A stretch of DNA of 18,851 bases, from assembly GCA_020724105.1 (NCBI GenBank), contig DYHP01000005.1, forward strand, positions 1-18,851, in the 5' to 3' direction. The position numbers and the translations under genes were made by a program. This stretch comes from Candidatus Methylomirabilis sp. Lineage in GTDB: Bacteria > Patescibacteriota > Patescibacteriia > DYHP01. A model generated the notes under the pieces. The model had not been told where the DNA came from. It did no database searches and was given only the letters and a program-made list of their open reading frames with translations. Of this stretch, positions 14,481 to 18,851 are shown one piece after another. Each line of letters opens with the position of its first letter. The first letter of the stretch is position 1.

Positions 14481-15829
14481 GTTGCTGCCGCCAAACTCTG
14501 CCAATTATACTTTTTCACCTGCCCGAATCCGCGTGCCCTCAATCTGCTCTGCAATCCTTTATCATCCGCAAGTCGGCTCATTTTATCAAACAAATCTTCG
14601 TCCGAGCCAGCGTCAAAATAAAGCGCGGCCTCGCCCAAAATTTCGGGCAGAGAAGTTTTGTCTGAAGAAACAACCGGCGCGCCGCAAGCCATAGCTTCAA
14701 GACCCGGCAAACCGAAACCTTCGTAAAGCGAAGGGAAAACGTAAGCAAAAGCGTTTAGATACAGGGTTTTGAGTTCTCTGTCGGAAACCTTGCCCGGCAT
14801 TATCACTTCGTCCTTGCTTAAATCGAGATTTTTGACAAATTCTTTCATTCTCTCGTAAAAATAGTCGTCGGGACCGACAAAAACCAGTTGAAATGGTTTT
14901 AGGCCCTTCAACTTCGCCACGCTTCGCTCAGGGAATAAATTGTTATTGCCTGAGCCTGTCGAAGGCTTATATTCAGAATTAAACCTCTTAAAAACCCTGA
15001 GTAATCTTTCCAAGTTCTTGTGGGGGTAAGCGTTGCCCACGGTTAAAAAATACGGCCTGGCGATTCCCAGTTGTGAAAGAAATTCCTGGCTCGCCGGCGC
15101 AACATCGCCGAGCGATGCGGCTTCGTATGTTACGACGATTTTATTTTCCAGAATGTTGCCACCCCCTCCTTCCTCCCCCTCCCTACGGGAGGGGGAGGTT
15201 GGGTGGGGGATGGAAAAATTTTCCAAAATGTCTTTTTTGGTGAATTCGGACGGAACTAAAATTTTTTGGGAATTGGCAATGGCATTTTTCAAAACGAGCC
15301 GATAAAAAATGTATTTCAAATAAAATTTTACAAAACCGAGACGGCTGGCGCGAGTTGAAGGGTGATGAAGTAAAATTAAATCGTGGATGGTAACAACAAA
15401 AGGGCAAGGGCAAAAAAGCGGAACATTGAAATGAGGAAAATGCATCAAGTCAATCTTATATTTCTTGATTAAAAAGGGGAAATAAACCTGCTCCTGCCAC
15501 GAATACCAACGAAAATCCGCCTTAATTTTATGAAAATTACTCACCACGCCGAAGCCCGGCGAAGGCGGGTCCCAGTTCTTCTCGGTCAAAAAGATGAAGT
15601 ACTTGCGACCACCGTCATTCCGAGCATGGCGAGGAATCTCGCGGGAAGCCGTAGGCTGACCCGTGTCGTTCGCGGGTCGCTCCGCTCCCACGAGATTCTT
15701 CGTCCCGACAAATCGGGAATCAGAATGACATTCTGTGTCTATCTTTTCCAAATGCCTTACTAACTGCTCAACATACCGCCCAATGCCAGTTTCCGTGCCC
15801 AAAAATCTTGCGTCTATGCCAATGTTCAT
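14432..15829 (-). CDS. Glycosyltransferase, GT4 family (first of three)
   Basis: 465 residues with the GT-B layout of family 4 retaining transferases: N-terminal MNIGIDARFL and GIGRYVEQLVRHL, the VVTIHDLI motif (about 145-152), LVPSEFTKKDI (about 191-201), the nucleotide-binding-domain start YFLTVGNAYPHKNLERLL, and the EX7E motif EGFGLPGLE (Glu370, Glu378). It should transfer a sugar from an NDP donor to a growing envelope glycan on the cytoplasmic face; donor and acceptor are not predictable. Three in-frame repeat-derived segments enlarge it (residues about 34-75, 207-226 and 288-308), all at loop positions between conserved motifs, plus a repeat-derived C-terminal tail. Without them it would be close to 375 residues, the usual size. 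Start ATG at 15829. Confidence 0.9.
   Translation of the reverse strand: MNIGIDARFLGTETGIGRYVEQLVRHLEKIDTECHSDSRFVGTKNLVGAERPANDTGQPTASREIPRHARNDGGRKYFIFLTEKNWDPPSPGFGVVSNFHKIKADFRWYSWQEQVYFPFLIKKYKIDLMHFPHFNVPLFCPCPFVVTIHDLILLHHPSTRASRLGFVKFYLKYIFYRLVLKNAIANSQKILVPSEFTKKDILENFSIPHPTSPSRREGEEGGGGNILENKIVVTYEAASLGDVAPASQEFLSQLGIARPYFLTVGNAYPHKNLERLLRVFKRFNSEYKPSTGSGNNNLFPERSVAKLKGLKPFQLVFVGPDDYFYERMKEFVKNLDLSKDEVIMPGKVSDRELKTLYLNAFAYVFPSLYEGFGLPGLEAMACGAPVVSSDKTSLPEILGEAALYFDAGSDEDLFDKMSRLADDKGLQSRLRARGFGQVKKYNWQSLAAATLRTYETIYELHEPTK
14906..14968. repeat. CTCAGGG/CCTGAGC repeat in the first glycosyltransferase
   Basis: Contains CTTCGCTCAGGGAATAA followed by GCCTGAGCCTGTCGAAGGC, related to the family at 2470-2570. 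Encodes PSTGSGNNNLFPERSVAKLK on the minus strand, splitting NSEYK from PFQLVFVGPDD. Confidence 0.85.
15152..15215. repeat. 12-bp perfect hairpin repeat in the first glycosyltransferase
   Basis: CCTCCCCCTCCC (15172-15183), loop TAC, and GGGAGGGGGAGG (15187-15198), inside looser CCACCCCC/GGGGGATGG arms. Read in frame on the minus strand as IPHPTSPSRREGEEGGGG between TKKDILENFS and the ENKIVVTYE strand. Confidence 0.9.
15605..15735. repeat. Long GTCATTC...GAATGAC palindrome in the first glycosyltransferase
   Basis: Outer arms GTCATTCCGA and TCAGAATGAC, inner arms GAGGAATCTCG and CGAGATTCTTC, and CGGGA/TCCCA; about 115 bp in all. It encodes about 42 residues (ECHSDSRFVGTKNLVGAERP, then ANDTGQPTASREIPRHARND) between HLEKIDT and RKYFIFLTE. 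A partial copy lies in the FemAB-like gene (7963-8031) and a diverged one at 15838-15905. Confidence 0.88.
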
Positions 15830-15837
15830 AAGATTGT

Positions 15838-16003
15838 CATCCCGAGCAGAGCAAGGCGAAGTCGAGGGATATCATCAAGAAACTATAATGAGATTTCTCG
15901 CTTCGCTCGAAATAACGATTGTTTTCTTACAAAATAAGGGGGTGTTTACAATAATTACTATAATTACTATACCAATTTTCAAACAAAAATAAAAATCCCC
16001 CTC
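15838..16003. repeat. Intergenic repeats between two glycosyltransferase genes
   Basis: A diverged GTCATCCCGAGC...GAGATTTCTCGCTTCGCTCGAAAT repeat (about 15838-15915) is followed by an AT-rich stretch with tandem ATAATTACT units (about 15952-15970). No gene or clear promoter is visible in this 186-bp gap. Confidence 0.7.
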
Positions 16004-16048
16004 AATCCCCCTTTTTTAAGGGGGAAGTCGTCGGGTACCCGGTACCCG
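16004..16048. repeat. Hairpin and doubled palindrome forming the end of the second glycosyltransferase
   Basis: CCCCCTT-TTTT-AAGGGGG (16007-16024) contains the gene's stop codon (16016-16018). Next to it, CGGGTACC-C-GGTACCCG (about 16032-16048) is an 8-bp palindrome. Together they encode the tail RVPGTRRLPP. Downstream on the minus strand the sequence becomes T-rich, so the hairpin could also act as a terminator. Confidence 0.8.
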
Positions 16049-17248
16049 ATCAATCTTGAATCCATTAACTAAATTTACCCACTCCTCTGCCGATTTTTGC
16101 CAGTTAAATTTTTTGACTTGCTCCAAACCTTTTTGGACAAATTGTTCCCGAATCTTGTCGTTACTTAAAACCGCCTCAATCCCGCTCGCCATATCGTTGA
16201 TGTCATATGGATTTACAAGATACGCGGCGTCGCCCAAAACTTCGGGAAAAGACGAATTTGCCGAAGCGATGACCGGAATCCCGTTTGTCATTGCTTCCAG
16301 CGGCGGAAAGCCAAAACCTTCGTAAAAAGACGGGGATAAAAACAATTTCGCCAAACGATAAAGAGAGAATTTGTCTTCTTCGCTCACCGCACCTAAATAT
16401 TTTATTTTTTCTTTATACGGGGACCTGCCGATCGCTCGCCAAACCGCAGACGATGACCACCCTTTAAAACCGGCCAAAACGAGATAAAAATCTTTTGCCA
16501 ACGCCGATTTCTCCTGCCAAATCTCAAATGCCTTAACAATTCCCAAAACATTCTTCCGCGGTTCAATTGTGCCGAGGCAAAGAATAAATTTTTGGGGGAG
16601 ATTGAATTTCTGGACTCCAGCTTCCGCGGGGGTGACAGAAGGAGGGACTGACACTCCGGGATAAATCACGGTTATTTTTTTTTCAGTAATTTTGAAAATG
16701 TCCAACAAATCTCTCTTTGTGTTTTCCGATACTGCCACAACTGAATCGGCTTCTTTAAAAAACTTTTCCGGGCTCATTAGTTTACACTGCTTGAACCTTC
16801 TTTTAAAAGAGGACCATGCCAAATTGATTACAAAAGATAAATCATGAGCCACAACTATTTTTTTTAAGTCGGGGGATAATGAAATTAATTCGTAATTGAA
16901 ACAAATAAATAAATCCAATTTAACCTTAAAATGTTTCTCAATTATCTTATCAAATTTCGGGAAACCAAATAACCTGCCGCTGAAATTGAAAATTTTATTC
17001 GGGTAATGGCTGGCATACCACTGGACGTTGGGATAATCGAACTCGGGCAAGTTTTTCTCCAAATTTTTATCCCAAACATTATAAAACAAAAAATACTGAT
17101 TTAACCCCTCCTTGCTCCCCCTGACATAAGGGGGGGGATTGGGAGGATTATCAGTTTTAAAAATATTCTCCAGCAAATTCCGAATATACTCAGGAACACC
17201 GCTCTTGATTGGGTCGAGGAGAGGTCTAACGTCTATGCCAATATTCAT
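16016..17248 (-). CDS. Glycosyltransferase, GT4 family (second of three)
   Basis: 410 residues, similar in design to its neighbour: MNIGIDVRPLLDPIKSGVPE, IVVAHDLSFV (about 131-140), VVAVSENTKRDLL (about 170-182), ILCLGTIEPRKNV (about 222-234) and EX7E as EGFGFPPLE (Glu310, Glu318). LGTIEPRKN and AHDL point to the same mannosyltransferase-like branch of GT4 as many CPR envelope enzymes, but donor sugar is not predictable. In-frame repeat-derived segments occur at residues about 34-49 (NPPNPPPYVRGSKEGL), 201-213 (VPPSVTPAEAGVQ) and the last ten residues. It is 98 bp from its upstream cluster neighbour, the third glycosyltransferase counted here. Confidence 0.9.
   Translation of the reverse strand: MNIGIDVRPLLDPIKSGVPEYIRNLLENIFKTDNPPNPPPYVRGSKEGLNQYFLFYNVWDKNLEKNLPEFDYPNVQWYASHYPNKIFNFSGRLFGFPKFDKIIEKHFKVKLDLFICFNYELISLSPDLKKIVVAHDLSFVINLAWSSFKRRFKQCKLMSPEKFFKEADSVVAVSENTKRDLLDIFKITEKKITVIYPGVSVPPSVTPAEAGVQKFNLPQKFILCLGTIEPRKNVLGIVKAFEIWQEKSALAKDFYLVLAGFKGWSSSAVWRAIGRSPYKEKIKYLGAVSEEDKFSLYRLAKLFLSPSFYEGFGFPPLEAMTNGIPVIASANSSFPEVLGDAAYLVNPYDINDMASGIEAVLSNDKIREQFVQKGLEQVKKFNWQKSAEEWVNLVNGFKIDRVPGTRRLPP
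16610..16650. repeat. GTCACCCCCGCGGAAGC repeat in the second glycosyltransferase
   Basis: On the minus strand it reads GTCACCCCCGCGGAAGCTGG followed by AGTCCAG, which gives the peptide VTPAEAGVQ. That peptide is a familiar translation of dispersed bacterial repeats of this type. It sits between IYPGVS and KFNLPQKFILCLGT, a loop in the GT-B linker. Confidence 0.8.
17102..17150. repeat. C/G-tract repeat in the second glycosyltransferase
   Basis: AACCCCTCCTTGCTCCCCCT, then GACATAAGGGGGGGGATTGGG: a loose palindrome of the same class as those at 8378-8443 and 14237-14293. Encodes NPPNPPPYVRGSKEGLN between ENIFKTD and QYFLFYN. Confidence 0.8.
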
Positions 17249-17345
17249 AAATGATTATGCAAATCTACAAATCTTATGCTAATTTTCAAATTGCGAATAT
17301 TTGCAATTCGTAGATTGGCATTAAATTCGCTGATTGGCATAATGG
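17249..17345. repeat. ATTGGCAT/ATTCGTAG repeats at the end of the third glycosyltransferase
   Basis: On the minus strand ATGCCAATCAGCGAATTTA is followed directly by ATGCCAATCTACGAATTGC, two near-copies of a 19-bp unit, then ATTGC/GCAAT arms. The first unit supplies YANQRI and the stop codon of the upstream glycosyltransferase. Confidence 0.75.
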
Positions 17346-18415
17346 TTTTCAACGTATTGTAAAATCTTCTGTTTAAACACTTCTTTATCAAACTGCAAGG
17401 CAAAATTTCTGATTGCCTCAGGATTGTAATTTTTCGGTTTGAATCTGAAAACCGCGTAAGCCAGCGCCTCCCAGGTTTGGTCAGAAAACAATTCGCCGGT
17501 AACACCGGGAATGACCGTTTCAAGCGCCCCACCCTTGGCAAAGGCGATAACCGGCCTGCCCGAAGCCATTGCTTCCACGGCGGTAAGCCCGAAATCCTCT
17601 TCCTGCGGATATAAAAAGGCGAGCGTCTCGCTTAAAAGTTTGGCTTTTTCGGTTTCCGAAACCGCGCCTAAAAATTCAATATTCTTTTTCACCATTGATT
17701 TGAGTTTTTTATACTCTCGGCCAACGCCGAAAATTTTAAGCGGCAAACCCAGGCGATTAAACGTTTCGATCGCCAAATCAAATCTTTTATAAGACACAAG
17801 CCGCCCGCCGATTAAGAAATAATTCCCCAATTTATTTGAAATATAAAAATTCTTGGCGTTAACCGGCGGATAAATTATGTCCGCCAGCCTGCCGTAATAC
17901 CTACCGATGCGTTCTTTGACAGTTTTGGAATTGGCGATTAAAAATTGCGGCGAGTTTGCCGCCTTGATGTCCCACTTCCTTAAATAGGGAAATATTTTTA
18001 AAATTATTTTTTTGACCGGTTCGCTGTACGGCAATTCTTCCAAATACAAACAAGTGTCGTTCCACAAATACCGCGTCGGCGTGTGGCAATAACAAATATG
18101 AAGCGAATTTTTTGGCGTTTTAATTCCTTTGGCAAAAGCGCTGGAACTGGAAATAATCATGTCGAAATTTTTCAAATCAAAAGATTTGATCGCTAAGGGA
18201 ATCAGTGGTAGATACGCTTGATAAAATCTTCTGCCAAAAGGCAATTTTTCCAGAAATGAAGTGTGGATTTCATGGCCGGCAAAAATTTTCCGCCACCTTT
18301 TATCGGCGACAATCGTAAAAATCGGCGCTTTGGGCCAAATTGCGGCCAGCGTCTCCAAAACCTTTTCTGCTCCTCCAGATTGCATTAAAAAATCATGAAC
18401 CAAGGCTATTTTCAT
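17321..18415 (-). CDS. Glycosyltransferase, GT4 family (third of three; WbaZ-like)
   Basis: 364 residues of normal GT4 length. It starts MKIALVHDFLMQSGGAEKVLE and has CYCHTPTRYLWN (about 108-119), a motif typical of WbaZ/mannosyltransferase-like enzymes, then ANSKTVKERI, YFLIGGRLVSYKRFDLAIE (about 199-217) and EX7E as EDFGLTAVE (Glu273, Glu281) followed by AMASGRPVIAF. It probably adds one of the first sugars after the initiating sugar transferase encoded next to it (inference from order). Unlike the other two glycosyltransferases it has no repeat insert in its core; only the last few residues come from a repeat. A MITE-like element lies just upstream. Confidence 0.92.
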   Translation of the reverse strand: MKIALVHDFLMQSGGAEKVLETLAAIWPKAPIFTIVADKRWRKIFAGHEIHTSFLEKLPFGRRFYQAYLPLIPLAIKSFDLKNFDMIISSSSAFAKGIKTPKNSLHICYCHTPTRYLWNDTCLYLEELPYSEPVKKIILKIFPYLRKWDIKAANSPQFLIANSKTVKERIGRYYGRLADIIYPPVNAKNFYISNKLGNYFLIGGRLVSYKRFDLAIETFNRLGLPLKIFGVGREYKKLKSMVKKNIEFLGAVSETEKAKLLSETLAFLYPQEEDFGLTAVEAMASGRPVIAFAKGGALETVIPGVTGELFSDQTWEALAYAVFRFKPKNYNPEAIRNFALQFDKEVFKQKILQYVENHYANQRI

Positions 18416-18423
18416 AAATTTAA

Positions 18424-18574
18424 GACTTACGCACTTTATGGAGTCGGACCCCCTTAGGGAGTCCGACTCCTCAGAATGCTGGTTGTGAGAATGTCCTGCG
18501 TCTCGCGGGGCATCTTATCAGATGCTGAGCAAAGATACCCAGCATCCCCAGAAACCGGAGTTCACGCGTAAGTC
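18424..18574. mobile_element. MITE-like structured element with GACTTACGC ends
   Basis: GACTTACGC (18424-18432) and GCGTAAGTC (18566-18574) are perfect 9-bp terminal inverted repeats, flanked by TTTAA and CTAAA. Inside, GGAGTCGGAC (18440-18449) pairs with GTCCGACTCC (18461-18470), with a CCC-TTA-GGG tip. ATGCTGG and CCAGCAT close a second domain holding TCCTGCG-TCT-CGCGGGG and GCATC-TTATCA-GATGC. It has no ORF. At 151 bp it fits a miniature inverted-repeat element; a structured RNA is the alternative. Confidence 0.6.
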
Positions 18575-18580
18575 CTAAAA

Positions 18581-18851
18581 TTAATACGCTCCTTTTCTCC
18601 CAAAAACGACACCAGGCGTTTTAAGCAAAATGTAAAAATCCAGCCCCGGCGACCAATTTTCTATGTAATAAATGTCGAGCCGAGCCTCTTCTTCAAATGA
18701 CAAATCAGCCCGGCCGGAAATCTGCGCCAAACCCGTGATGCCCGGCTTGATGTTTAAAACCTTTTTGTCAACCTTCCTGTACTTTTCCACTTCCCTTGCC
18801 TGATGCGGCCGCGGTCCCGCCAAACTCATGTTCCCGAACAAAACGTTTAAA
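18581..18851 (-). CDS. Undecaprenyl-phosphate sugar phosphotransferase (5' end outside window)
   Basis: C-terminal part of a bacterial sugar transferase (WcaJ/RfbP type), the membrane enzyme that moves a sugar-1-phosphate onto the polyprenyl-phosphate carrier and starts glycan assembly. The minus-strand frame is open to the window edge and begins LNVLFGNMSLAGPRPHQARE, matching the conserved NVLKGDMSLVGPRP region; the start-like codon at 18841 is therefore internal. KPGITGLAQISGR and LDIYYIENWSPGLDFYILLK are equally typical, and the tail VVFGRKGAY is a normal end. The membrane segments and the start lie outside the window. Its position at the head of three glycosyltransferases fits an initiating role. 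Confidence 0.93.
   Translation of the reverse strand, partial: LNVLFGNMSLAGPRPHQAREVEKYRKVDKKVLNIKPGITGLAQISGRADLSFEEEARLDIYYIENWSPGLDFYILLKTPGVVFGRKGAY

Noticed and set aside
17245..17541. Separate 98-residue minus-strand gene overlapping the third glycosyltransferase
   Set aside because: It overlaps the well-supported glycosyltransferase in another frame and its remainder is repeat sequence.

Overview
The window looks like part of a chromosome from a Candidate Phyla Radiation (Patescibacteria) bacterium, most likely a Parcubacteria-type lineage. This is an inference from gene content (cobalamin-type NrdJ, a type-2 IleRS, a FemAB-like protein, DUF4012 and DUF11-like envelope proteins beside several GT4 glycosyltransferases), from weak or absent Shine-Dalgarno sequences, and from the very dense short palindromic repeats. 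No rRNA, phage, plasmid or CRISPR signature is visible.

Layout. Positions 2-2461 (+) hold the 3' part of ileS, whose frame is open to the left window edge. A repeat-rich gap with a large hairpin and a possible promoter leads to nrdJ (2875-5016, +). A decayed GxxExxY-family gene (5080-5475) lies inside nested inverted repeats. cca (5519-6955) and ruvA (6952-7509) overlap by ATGA. A FemAB-like gene (7710-8789) is followed after 2 bp by an unusual tRNA locus: an intact tRNA-Arg(CCG) (8888-8959) inside a perfect 13-bp inverted repeat, all lying between the two halves of a second tRNA-Arg(CCG)-like sequence (8792-9033). Two small overlapping hypothetical genes, each with a frameshift, run to a hairpin near 9741-9766. 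From 9970 to the right edge every gene is on the minus strand. In transcription order these are a polyprenyl-phosphate sugar transferase (partial), three GT4 glycosyltransferases, a DUF4012 membrane protein and a single-pass DUF11-like surface protein, which reads as an envelope glycan module.

The most striking property is that short palindromic repeats have entered coding regions without breaking them. I count about 16 in-frame repeat-derived segments in ileS, nrdJ, the FemAB-like gene, the DUF4012 gene and two glycosyltransferases. None is evident in cca, ruvA, the third glycosyltransferase's core or the DUF11-like gene. One insert in ileS is bounded by 8-bp direct repeats whose collapse removes exactly 90 bp and restores a family-like sequence. 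Many of the hairpins share a three-nucleotide loop. The stop codons of four consecutive minus-strand genes lie in repeat sequence. This resembles the Rickettsia palindromic elements in behaviour, but I infer no homology. No transposase is encoded in the window, so what mobilises the repeats is open.
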